Below are positions 10,781 through 20,593 of a DNA stretch of 64,000 nucleotides, piece by piece (the first letter of the stretch is position 1; each line of letters starts with the position of its first letter). Below the pieces are notes generated by a model. That model was not told where the DNA came from, made no database searches, and worked only from the letters and a program-made list of their open reading frames with translations. The translations under genes were made by a program, and so were the position numbers. The DNA comes from Coccinella septempunctata. Its lineage: Eukaryota; Arthropoda; Insecta; Coleoptera; Coccinellidae. The stretch lies in contig NC_058192.1 of the NCBI RefSeq assembly GCF_907165205.1, positions 39,956,001-40,020,000 of the forward strand, in the 5' to 3' direction.

Positions 10781-12376
10781 TGTGATAGACTTTTCGTACT
10801 CTGGCAGCTCCTTACGGTTGCTCGGGCGCCAGTGGGGCAATCAGTCAAACCCCACGTCTCTCACAGAATCCCCAAAGAATTGGAGAGCCCGGGTAGACTT
10901 GAGTATCAGTGGAGAAGGGTATCGATGAAGACTAGGGCGGTAGCGTCTTCTAAGTGTCTGCTTTTCAACGGTCTTTAGGCGTCAGAAAGAGTACTTACCT
11001 CTTCTAACTAAACTCTTAGATGAAACTGATTTGATAAATAGACTCTCACTGGCAAAATAATTGGCAACAAAAATAAATGTTCAAGTATTTATTTCTATTA
11101 AAATAAACTGTACACACAAGAGAATATACAGGTAGACCAAATCGTGGACGTCAACGGCTGTGTCTGGTCGGCGCAGGACGGCTGGCAAAATTTCACTTCA
11201 GGAAAATGGACGGTTTCGGAAATATACGGAAGTAAGTCAAGTCTCAACTAAACTAAGTGCGAAGAAACATGCACGGTTTCGGAAAAATATACGGAAGTAA
11301 GTCAAGTCTCAATTAAACTAAGTGCAAAGAAACATGCACGGTTTCGGAAAAATATTACAACTAAGGCAAGACACAATTGAATGAAAAGTACGAACGGTTT
11401 TAAAAAATAATAAACGGAATTCAGTCAGGTCAAAATTTAAAAACACCAGTCCACCGGGGTACGCCCTCTATCTCTGTCTCGATGGTTTGTCTATGATCCG
11501 GTGTCCTTCGGTCTCTCTCTCTCTCTCTCGGTGACCTCAAGCTGGCTGACTGTCAAACAGCGGCCACAGAGTCCGGCGGTGAGGGTATTTGACGGTTATG
11601 GAATCCCAACTCTATGCTCGGCGAATCTAACCTATAACTATAATTCAAACGGTTGGAAATCGGGATGAAACGGTCAAATATTCAGGAATCGGAAAAATCA
11701 GGGGGGCCCAACGTCCTCCTGGGACCCAAATGCCACCCTACGGTAACGGAAAGCTATATACAGCAGGAAATGGTTAGCTCACGGTTTTCAGCCAAGCACA
11801 AGTCTAGAGAGAATATTATTCCACAAAGGTGCAATGAAGCGGTAATAATTTCAAATATCACTTGCCTTAGAAATTCCTTTGTGTCTCGTAAGTACGGTTT
11901 TCACTTGACAATCACCTCACTCGTTCAACTCTCAACAACGATTCATACTGATCTTGACCTTCAGCGACGGAACTCGAAGAAGTAGGTACCCCGGAAAATT
12001 GTCCCCACCATGGGTAACTCAGTCCCCCATTGGATAAACTCAAATTGTTCGGTAAATCAACGGGCTCGGAAAGAGACAGAAACAATTGAAGAGAAGGAAA
12101 AACGGAACAAGTTGAAAGACCTTTTTCGAGTCAGAAAAAGTACGGTTCAACGGAAAGAATTCTAAAATATATGAATTCTGAAAACAAGATATATTCGGTC
12201 TCCGCTACAAATATGGGACTGGTCGGTGGAAAACAATGACATGAAATCAATCGGTAAATCCCCCCTATGATAATTTAACGGTTTTCTTCCGAAATACTTC
12301 GATTGTCAGGTCCTATTAAGAAAGTATCGGTAGAGAAATTTCCTTTTCGTGGCGGGGTAAAATCTGCCTCGTCACA
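10781..12376. mobile_element. solo LTR, 1,596 bp
   Basis: Starts TGTGATAG and ends CGTCACA (TG...CA with a 5 bp inverted terminal repeat) and is flanked by the duplication GACT at 10777-10780 and 12377-12380. The LINE B frame reads straight across when the insert and one GACT are removed. It has no long ORF and no internal gag/pol, so it is a solo LTR left by recombination between the two LTRs. A 4 bp duplication fits Gypsy or BEL/Pao elements. It contains a CT microsatellite near 11510-11530. Orientation is unknown. Confidence 0.8.
11208..11362. repeat. tandem repeat inside the solo LTR
   Basis: About two and a third copies of a 65 bp unit that starts CGGTTTCGGAAA and includes ACGGAAGTAAGTCAAGTCTC. 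Copies begin near 11208, 11274 and 11339. Tandem repeats of this kind are common in long LTRs. Confidence 0.7.
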
Positions 12377-12380
12377 GACT

Positions 12381-12997
12381 GTGTAAACAACATAACAAAT
12401 ACCACTAGATCAGATACAAACATAAAATATATTAGAGATAAGGATAACTCAAAAATTGAGGATGATCAAGAAATATGTGACCTCTTAAATGACTATTTCA
12501 GCAAAATCGGTGAAACCTATGCTAGTGAACTGACCCCAATTGATGACTTCAAGGAGGAAAATGTTCAAAGAGATAACTCTTTCTTTCTTTTTCCAACGGA
12601 TTCAGTTGAGGTAGAAAAAACTATAAATGGTCTCAAATCCGGGAAATCGGCAGGTTACGATGGAATTCGATCGGAAACATTGAAAAACATAAAAGAAGAA
12701 ATATCAAAACCTCTCACATATATAATAAATAACTGTTTCGAAAATGGCTGTTTCCCGGACGTTCTAAAGTTAGGACTAGTGAAGCCATTATATAAAGGAG
12801 GTGATAGATCTCAGATGGTCAACTACAGGCCGATTACTCTCATATCAAACATCGCCAAGATCATAGAAAAACTGATCCAAGTCCGCATGGATGCGTTCAT
12901 CATTAAACATCAATTATTGTCAAAAAATCAATTTGGATTTCGCAAGGGTATGTCAACGGAGGACGCGATAAAAAAAGTAACAGATATTATATACAAC
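12381..12997 (+). pseudogene. LINE B ORF2, part 2: RT N-terminal half
   Basis: Continues the frame after the GACT junction. RT landmarks are GLKSGKSAGYDGIRSE, KPLYKGGDRSQMVNYRPITL and NQFGFRKGMSTEDAI. The frame is cut at DIIYN by the 791 bp insertion and resumes at 13794 with IDKSIPSLAVVIDLAKAFDT. No stop lies in this part. Confidence 0.85.
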
Positions 12998-13788
12998 TAG
13001 CACGGCCAGGAGATCCACCTTGTAGGTAGATGCACCTTTACTGGCAGATTCGCCTTTCGTCCGTAGCTCGGGCCTACGGCCCTCGCGAAACGCCTTTTGT
13101 TCGTAGCTCGGGCCTACGGCCCTCGCAATTCGCCTTTCGTCCATAGTTCGATTCTCCTTTTATAAATATCTAGGCCAAAAACGTTTTTTTAAAAGTCCGA
13201 TCGATTTAAGGCACCTCGTTCTGTGATCGCTGCCAATTCCGTCAAAACTGACGTTAACCTTTAAATCACACTCTGACATCGATTGTCAAAGCGCACTTTC
13301 ACTTAATTTTCTCTGATAATCAATAGAAAATAATTTAATTTTGTGGAATGTCACTCGATTTTTAATAGACGTCAAAAATTTTCAAAATTCTTACGCTTTT
13401 TTAGGTAATATCGTTCGGGCTCCGAGAAAAAAAACAGGCCTATTTTAATTTCGGGTTCTTCGAGCTTAGTTCGACACCCATCCCGGCTCTCGAGCTACCG
13501 CGGATCTCTCAAGCTAATCAAATCAAATTGGTACCTTTTCGCGAAAATCGTGAATTTCGCGATTTTCTCACGCAATTTTCGGACACTTCTAGACGGGGTA
13601 AAAATACGATCTAGGCATTTTCGGAAAGCTCGATTCTTACTCTTGCGTTCCATTTACCGCTCTACCCGGCCACGCGCCTTCGGCGCTCGCCATTTCAAAT
13701 TTCTCATACCCTCCACCGACACTTCAACGTGGCAAAAAATTTGATACGATTCAGTGATCATTTTTTATCAACGTTATAGTATTAATTA
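12998..13788. mobile_element. unclassified 791 bp insertion with 5 bp duplication
   Basis: Flanked by ACAAC at 12993-12997 and 13789-13793; the LINE B frame resumes across it. Near its left end a unit containing CGTAGCTCGGGCCTACGGCCCTCG is tandemly repeated (about 13050-13130) and is GC-rich compared with the rest. The termini (TAGCACGG ... TTAATTA) are neither a clear TG/CA LTR nor an inverted repeat. A B-box-like GTTCGATTC occurs at 13146-13154 but no A box or tRNA fold was seen. Class unknown. Confidence 0.6.
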
Positions 13789-13793
13789 ACAAC

Positions 13794-14925
13794 ATTGATA
13801 AAAGCATTCCTTCTTTGGCGGTCGTGATAGATTTGGCAAAAGCGTTTGACACCATAAGCCACGAGAAATTACTTGAAAAACTCAAAAATTATGGATTCCG
13901 TGGAAAGATAAACGATCTTATTTAGAGTTACTTATCTAATCGAAACCAAATTGTTACTTTAAACGGAATTTACAGCAAAAAAAGGCAACTAACCTATGGA
14001 ATACCATAGGGCACTGTTCTCGGACCCATATTGTTATATATATATAAACGGCATACTCGAAATGGACAGTAGAGGTGAAATTATAGGTTTCGCAGATGAT
14101 ACCATAGTTATATACAACGATGAAACATGGGAAGATCTGAAACAGAAAGCAAAAGAGGATATGGGGATACTGACGAAATGGTTTCAGTCGAATTAACTTA
14201 CCTTGAACTGCGGAAAGACAAAATACTTGACTTTTTCGTCTAAAAAATTAGGACAACCAAGATTAGGAGATCTTGAGATTAATGATAAATTGCATATCCC
14301 AGCAGCGCAATCTACCAAATATCTTGGTATTTTTATTGATGAGAACCTTAAATGGGATAAACATGTGTCCTACCTAACAAGAAAACTTAGAGGTATCCTG
14401 TGTAAATTTAGGTATATAAGAAAAAGCATAAATTCAGTAACACACATGCACGTACTGTACAGCGCATTGGTACAATCACAACTTTCATATGGGATAATAG
14501 GATGGGGAGGTATTTTGGACGTTCACAAGAGAAGCTTGGATGTTCTACAAAAATGTATTTTAAAAGTAATGTATGGAAAAAAAATGACATTCCCGAGTTA
14601 TAGAATATACGAAATTTCCAAGGTACTCGATATAAGACAACTATATGCTCAAAAAATCATCATAAATATCTACCAGAATAAAATATCGATCATACTGAAA
14701 GAACACAAACATAATACTAGAGCTAAGCTGGATAATTACCAAAGAATAAGAGCAGAGAAAAAAATTGGCCAACGTTTTTGTACATATATAGCATCTAGAA
14801 TATACCCGATTGTACCAACCATAATAAAGGAAATAAGAAACGAAAATGAGTTCAAAAAAGAAATTAAAAAATGGCTTATTGAAGGGGATCGATCCGCAAT
14901 CCACAGGATTATCAATTCTAATTAA
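13794..14925 (+). pseudogene. LINE B ORF2, part 3: RT catalytic half and C-terminus
   Basis: Includes VIDLAKAFDTISHEKLL, a damaged GIP-stop-GTVLGPIL motif, GFADDTIVIY and TKYLGIFIDENLKWDKH. In-frame stops replace single residues near 13922 (TAG), 14008 (TAG) and 14194 (TAA after WFQSN). The last 240 codons (14203-14925) are unbroken and end in the usual basic tail. The 3' UTR follows to the ATT repeat. Confidence 0.85.
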
Positions 14926-15226
14926 GGATATGAAAGTAAAAAATCAAGACATGACATATACTACCCGAATATGTAAAATTCCACCGATGAAGACAATCTA
15001 GACCCGATGAAGAGAAATACCACCGATAATGACATAGAAAACAATAATTATGTTTTTGGATTAGGATTAAGAGTAGATAAGATCGATTGTTTAGTTTAGT
15101 TTTATAAATTGAATTTTTAGTTGAAATAGCTGTACACAGTTAGCATGAATAACTCCACAGTTTTTCTAGAGTTTATTTGTATTTTTGAACCAATAAACTT
15201 CATTATTATTATTATTATTATTATTA

Positions 15227-15505
15227 CACCTGGCTGCGAGGTAGTTGCGGCCAAGTGTGCAACGGCAGCCATGGATTTTAGTATTCTCTACATGCATTGC
15301 TATGATGTGGATGATATTTTATTTCAATACGGAGTGAACGAAATTCCTCTTCGAATATTGATTAACATTAATTTAATTAAAATTACTTGCGGCCACTTTT
15401 GACAGGCTGCGGTGATATCGGTGTATTCTCCTATCCATAAACGTATGTAAAAATGTGTGTTTGACTCTGTACGTAATGAACGTAGTGATTCTGCAGCGGG
15501 ATCTT
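15227..15505. repeat. right arm of element X
   Basis: The outer 85-90 bp are the reverse complement of 7356-7415 joined to 8607-8635. The inner part has GGCCGCAAGTAA and a GCAGCCTGT motif shared with the terminal repeat of element Y. No ORF is supported. Confidence 0.6.
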
Positions 15506-16706
15506 AGACTAGAAGATTCAGATGATGAATTATGTGATGATAATTTATAGCTTGTTACAATTTTGAATCGTTTATGAGTTAAATAAATATTACTCAAAAA
15601 TGTTTGGAAATCAATGAGTTCTTACCTGTGTATAAACCTACCTGCGTTCGTTGAGTACACTGTTGTATTCGAACGAATTTTATTTCTAAGATTTTAAGGC
15701 ACAACTGCGACACGGAAGTGCCTTATCAAAACAAATGTCTTACTTCAAATGAATATGATGGAGTTTTTTTATTTTGAATAAATTATGAATAAAGGACGAG
15801 CTGCCTCGTGTAATATCTAAAGAGAGCAAAAAAATGTTTTTTATCCACTGACTGACGGGCGTTGTTCTACGGAATGGTTGACTGCCCTTTTTTTTTATTA
15901 ATAAAAAAGTCACTTGTAGTTACAAAATAAATTTCACGCTTAATACGAATTGTACCCTTATAAACGTCGCTACACACATTAAAGCTGACTGACCAGCTGT
16001 GTACCCATTGGACGTTGACAAACTATCATAATTTAGATTTACATAACAAAAAACAATAATTTATTAAGTTTCATCCTTAAAAAATTGATTTCATTATGTA
16101 GGTGATCACGACATGTTTAGCCGCGCACCTGGGGCACCTATTCTAATATTCACTTGACTGACCGCAGCATTTTATTATATATTATGATTATATTCACATG
16201 AGAAGAAAACCAGGCTTGATAAATTCAGAGACTTTTTTCGGCTCTGCCTCTTGGACTATTAGTATCGTGTATCGTTTTCCTTTGACACGCCATTGTCAGA
16301 GATAGTGTCTGCCAGTTGGGCTCTTTCAATATCTTGGACAAATAGTCAAAAAAATTGAAGTTTTGTACCCTTCTGTTCCAAGATAGGTACATGGTTTTGC
16401 GATATCTTTCTAATGGTATGAAAATCTACAATCAGCGCAAATGTTAATTTATTCCGTTCATCTTGAGAAATCTATCAGTGTATGGATATTTCTTCCATTC
16501 TTACGTTTCGAGAATTCTATTATCCTCTTCAGGCTTATGAATAATAACTTATGACAACTATTATTTGAATATGAATTCGAATTTCGAATCGTCAGTTGAG
16601 CAGTTAAATAAACCGTGAATGTTTTTTCTTGTGACAGAAAATATCCTTGATTTCATTAGAAACGATACGAGACTTCATACATAAGTACATTCACATTTTA
16701 TTGCAG
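15506..16706 (+). other. probable cryptochrome intron, upstream side
   Basis: No coding sequence or clear element is visible in these 1.2 kb. A T-rich stretch ending TTGCAG at 16706 is the acceptor site of the exon that follows. Confidence 0.5.
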
Positions 16707-17062
16707 GAGAAAGCGAGGCTCTGAGAAGACTGGAAAGGCACTTGGAAAGAAAAGCTTGGGTAGCATCATTTGGAATGCCGAAAATGACTCCTCAGTCTCT
16801 ACTTTCCTCACAAACTGGACTTTCCCCATATCTCCGGTTTGGTTGTTTATCTACTAGATTATTCTACTATCGACTCACTGCCCTGTATAAGAAAATTAAG
16901 AATGCCTTTCCGCCTTTATCCCTTCATGGCCAGTTATTATGGAGAGAATTTTTCTACTGCGCGGCCACCAGAAATCCTAACTTTGATAAAATGTTGGGAA
17001 ACCCCATATGTGTACAGATTCCTTGGGATCAAAATGCTGAAGCCCTAGCAAAGTGGGCAAAT
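16707..17062 (+). CDS. cry2: cryptochrome 2 (vertebrate-like type), internal exon
   Basis: A 356 bp exon between a TTTTATTGCAG acceptor and a GTAAGT donor. Two bases finish a split codon, then 118 codons run without a stop. It encodes the start of the FAD-binding photolyase domain: RLERHLERKAWVASF, TGLSPYLRFGCLSTRLFYY, LHGQLLWREFFYCAA, NPICVQIPW and ALAKWAN. These match insect type 2 cryptochromes, the light-insensitive repressors of CLOCK/CYCLE in the circadian loop, better than Drosophila-type CRY1 or photolyases. Intron phases are 1 upstream and 0 downstream. The usual Arg before PKM is Met here (FGMPKM); otherwise highly conserved positions look kept, so the exon is probably functional. 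The next exon should begin with G-QTGFPWIDAI; I did not find it or earlier exons in this window. Confidence 0.93.
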
Positions 17063-17901
17063 GTAAGTTTTTACATGCATCAATCACTAATTGAGAATGA
17101 GTATTGAGAAGATATTAAAGGTATATAGGCACCAGAAGATTATCTATAATCAATAAAATCTTGAAACAGATTATACGATTTCTTAATAAACGTTTTAGGG
17201 TTTTCACTCCCAATCTCTGAAACAAAATCAATTAAAATTGAAATCGACGATTTGCTCCTGCGTAAATTCTTGCACCAATTTGTCAGGAGCAAATTAACTA
17301 GAAAAAATTAGTTTTTAAACCACGACACATCTTTAACTATCACAATAGCATCTTCAGGTGGGTGAAGGTAGATAGAGTTTACCATGTCTCGACCTCTACC
17401 TGAGTCACCCGCTCGTTAACTAGAGCATATTTAGACCTTTTTGTTGTGGGGATTCCATAGCCTTTAGATAGGCTTTGTGTTTTCGCCAATTTCCTCATTT
17501 GCAACTTCATAAAATTGCACATGAACACAACATATGTTCTTCTTCACAAGACCTCGTTTGATTTCAGTATTGAATCGATGATTGTCATTTGAGGATATAT
17601 CGCTGCCTTTGTTATTGATTTTTTATAGTTTTCACCCTCTCTTGAGATTCTGCCAAATTCATAAAAATTTCCGGTAATATTAAAATATAAAAACCTCTAT
17701 ATAAAAATTTTAGTTTCACCCGCTATATATTAGTTCGCAATAGCAGTTAGTGCCGCTAGTGCCAGTTTTTGTGTGGAAGTCAAGAACAAAAATATAGGAA
17801 AGGGTGCTTGCGTAAGTTCTTTGCTCCACTCTACCCCACAACCTAACCTTTTTTCCTGTGGTTCACCAAGGGTAAGATACACCGACTTAACAAGTCGAAG
17901 G
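17063..17901 (+). other. probable cryptochrome intron, downstream side
   Basis: Starts with the GTAAGT donor. No further exon, RNA gene or element with coding capacity is supported before the palindrome at 17902. Confidence 0.45.
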
Positions 17902-18012
17902 ATTAGTTTGGTGAGTTGAAATTCACTAACCTTTGCTGTAACTCCTACAATATGCTATGTTGTTTGATAACTAAAAATGTATTGCTTACATTCAAAAGAA
18001 TATATATGTATA

Positions 18013-18066
<54 letters not shown>

Positions 18067-18167
18067 TATTCTTTTGAATGTAAGCAATACATTTTTAGTT
18101 ATCAAACAACATAGCATATTGTAGGAGTTACAGCAAAGGTTAGTGAATTTCAACTCACCAAACTAAT
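17902..18167. repeat. 266 bp near-perfect palindrome with AT microsatellite core
   Basis: Arms of about 95 bp (starting ATTAGTTTGGTGAG and ending in its complement) are perfectly inverted as far as I can read them. Both contain CAATATGCTATGTTG and GTATTGCTTACATTC. The centre (about 17996-18066) is an AT/GT dinucleotide run. One arm of the same sequence recurs, slightly diverged, at about 49648-49742, so the arm is a dispersed repeat. The arrangement could extrude as a cruciform or be transcribed as a hairpin. Confidence 0.85.
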
Positions 18168-18434
18168 ATATTTCGTCAACTATCGTTGACTTCTTCAGGA
18201 GCAACTGGAATTTTTTGAAACCCGTCATATGTAAAACCAATTTTTTCTGAATAATTCAACGAGAATTGACGTACTTTTTTGATTACCCTCTACATGGTCT
18301 TGTTTTTCTGAAGCTACCATATTTATTGTCATGGTATTGTAAGTTTTAGCCTAAGAGAATTTGAACTTTTGTTATGAGATCTTTGTATTTTCCAGTTGCC
18401 CCTGAAGAAGTCAACGATAGTTGACGAAATATAT
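18168..18434. repeat. inverted pair of a 42 bp motif
   Basis: Directly after the palindrome, ATATTTCGTCAACTATCG and the following TTGACTTCTTCAGG...CAACTGGAA (18168-18209) recur reversed at 18393-18434. The intervening 183 bp show no gene. Short self-complementary CCTGAAGAAG...GACGAAA motifs occur in terminal regions of some Penelope-like elements; that link is only suggestive here. Confidence 0.6.
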
Positions 18435-18509
18435 AGAGCTTTAAAACAATTTGACTCTCATTGGAATTTTGCCCTGAAAAATAGTCGAGAAACACCCTTA
18501 ATTTAAATC

Positions 18510-18535
18510 AATATATATATATATATATATATATA
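18510..18535. repeat. AT microsatellite at LINE C insertion point
   Basis: Thirteen AT units directly abut the first base that looks like LINE C (GCCCGAGTCCACC). Confidence 0.8.
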
Positions 18536-20530
18536 GCCCGAGTCCACCGGGCCCGAAGGTCAGCAACCTAGGGCACTGAGATTAACTTGCTTCTAAGTGG
18601 AAAGCAACAGGGCTGGCCTCTCTCGGAGCCGTCCAGAGGATCAGCCTGATGGGAGGAACTGTGGTGCGAGCGGCGCAGCCTCCCGAGACGGTACCGCAAG
18701 GCCCAGGCTCAATGTTAATAGGGATCTCAGTTTGGACGAAGCAGGTACTCGTCCCACTGAGGCACCAAAGCACGCTGGTCTTGAGACGAAAACGTCATAC
18801 TTTTACGTGGTCACTACATTGCTAAGAATATGGAAGAAACAGCTGGAAGAAATTATCGCCAAGTTTTGACCGAAACCTGGAATGATCTTATGCCGAATAA
18901 ACAACTCTATTGGCGAATAGAGTGAGACGGATGTTGGAAAATGAGAAGTTATCTAGCGTTGAACTGGCATCTATACAAGAAAGTATTTGGCCGCTGGGAG
19001 CAATACAGGTAGACGAACAAGAACCACCCGAGGAACAGGAAGTGCACCAAGAGGATCCACCAGACGAACATTTAAAACAAGCATTTGTAAGAAATATCCT
19101 CTGTTATTCGGGAATGAACTCTGGGGATAGACCAAAGATCCCCAGGATGAAGGGCCCGCGTGAGATGCTGAAAAAGGTTGGCATGGTAGACACAATGATA
19201 GGAAAACGTATATCTAACACCTCCACGCTCAGAGACATAGTCGATATTGTGTACGCAGGCGCAGTCACTGTGTGTGAGGAAATGGGCAGACATATAATAC
19301 AAGCACACACAAGGCCACTGAATCAGTCACCCCCATGGAAAACTCGTCTAGAAGGAAATATAAATAAGATCAGAACGAAAATCGGATCATTACATACATA
19401 CCTGAATAATGAGTCCGTATCAAAAAAGGTCCATAAAGCAGTTCGGAAAATATGCTTTGAACACCATATCCCAGCACTGTTACCTGACCGCAGGCAGAAA
19501 TTGAAAACACTGTGCGAGAACCTGAAACAGAAAGTAAAAGCTTTAGGTAATCGAATGAGGCGGTACAATGAAATAGTCAAAAGATACCAGAATAATCAAC
19601 TGTTTTACAAAAACCAAAAACAGTTTTTCAGAAGTTTGGAAATCGATCGAACAGTGGAAGGAGAACCTCCAAAGACAGAGGAAATGTATGAGTACTGGCA
19701 AGCAATATGGGGTAAAGAAAAACAACACGATGAGAAAACAGGCTGGATAAAGAACGCGGAGACTGAAAGTTGGAGATACAGGATGGAGAACATAGAAATC
19801 ACTTGCGCTGATATTGTGTATGTTCTTAAAAAAACGAAGAACTGGGCTGCGCCGGGACCGGACAAAATACAAAATTATTGGTGGAAACATTTTTCGAGCA
19901 CCCATCAAGTTCTGGCGACCCTTTTTCAGAGAGCATTACGCGACCCTGAGGTGATCCCGGAATCCCTCACACAAGGCCTCACCATGATGATTCCGAAAGG
20001 GGGCGTAACATCCGACCCTAAAAATTACCGCCCGATAACATGTCTCCCAACCGTATATAAGATCCTGACAGGTACCCTAACCTAGCATATTTGGAAGCAT
20101 GTGAGCAGACACAATATTTTGGCGCATGAACAGAACGGGTGCTGCAGTGACGCGAAAGGCTGCAAGGAACTACTGGTTGTCGATCAGATCATTACCCGGC
20201 AGGCGAAACCTAAACTCCGAAATATATCTATCGCCTGGATCGACTATAAAAAGGCCTTCGATTCAGTGCCCCATTCTTTGCTATTGAGGGTTTTGAGTCT
20301 CTACGGGATCTCAGAAAAAATAATAAATTTACTAACACCTAATGAAAACATGGCGAACAACATTACTTATCGACACGAAGAACGGAGCTAACAGAACGAG
20401 AGAGATTCCGATCAAATGCGGAATTTCTCAGGGCGATACTTTAAGCCCACTCTAGTTTTGTTTGGCGTTAAATATGCTGAGTGGGTTACTGAACAAATAT
20501 GGGTATGGATATGTAGATTATTTCAGTGAA
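18536..20530 (+). pseudogene. LINE C, left part: R2-superfamily retrotransposon, N-terminus and RT
   Basis: One broken ORF. The N-terminal part runs from about 18831 (MEETAGRNYRQVL) and shifts frame near 18903. Then follow the domain with GKRISNTSTLRDIVDIVYAG, the basic PPWKTRLEGNINKIRTKIG segment, and RT motifs NWAAPGPDKIQNYWW, MMIPKGG...NYRPITCLP, AWIDYKKAFDSVPHS and CGISQGDTLSPL. This layout is that of RT elements with a C-terminal restriction-like endonuclease (R2/R4/Dong relatives). Lesions: TAG at 20083-20085, a frameshift near 20335, and TAG near 20453. The active-site YMDD region is absent; the sequence breaks off near 20530 where Jockey D begins. The rest of the protein resumes at about 24878. 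Confidence 0.8.
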
Positions 20531-20593
20531 GATTCCTGAATATTTTATTATTTTCAAATTGTTTGATATTTTGAAAAATCTGAGTATAAAACC

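Larger units (their letters stand above)
10138..15226 (+). mobile_element. LINE B, CR1/L2-like, 5'-truncated and twice interrupted
   Basis: Coding pieces at 10138-10780, 12381-12997 and 13794-14925 read as one ORF2 (end of endonuclease, linker, RT) once two insertions are removed. The 3' end is an ATT microsatellite (about 15192-15226), a common LINE tail. The element starts in the middle of the endonuclease, exactly at the end of element Y's right repeat. Several nonsense codons and a run-down RT show it is dead. Confidence 0.8.
7356..15505. mobile_element. element X: outer inverted-repeat DNA element (nested)
   Basis: Two inverted copies of a terminal sequence beginning AAGATCCCGCTGCAGAAT lie at 7356-7415 plus 8607-8635 and, reversed, at about 15415-15505. 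They match for some 85-90 bp, through TACGTTCATTACGTACAGAG and CGTTTATGGATAGGAGA. The left arm is split by a TA-flanked mariner-like element (7418-8604). Element Y and LINE B lie between the arms. That these are the two ends of one element is an inference; they might instead be two independent copies in opposite orientation. No transposase could be assigned. Confidence 0.5.

Noticed and set aside
10757..10978. ORF overlapping the start of the solo LTR
   Set aside because: It crosses the LINE/LTR junction and has no homology of its own.
13050..13160. Possible tRNA or SINE promoter (GTTCGATTC B-box-like motif next to repeats)
   Set aside because: No A box at the right distance, no cloverleaf and no poly(A) or simple tail, so a tRNA or SINE call is not supported.
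19323..19908. Long minus-strand ORFs across LINE C
   Set aside because: They are antisense shadows of the RT frame and contain no domain motifs.
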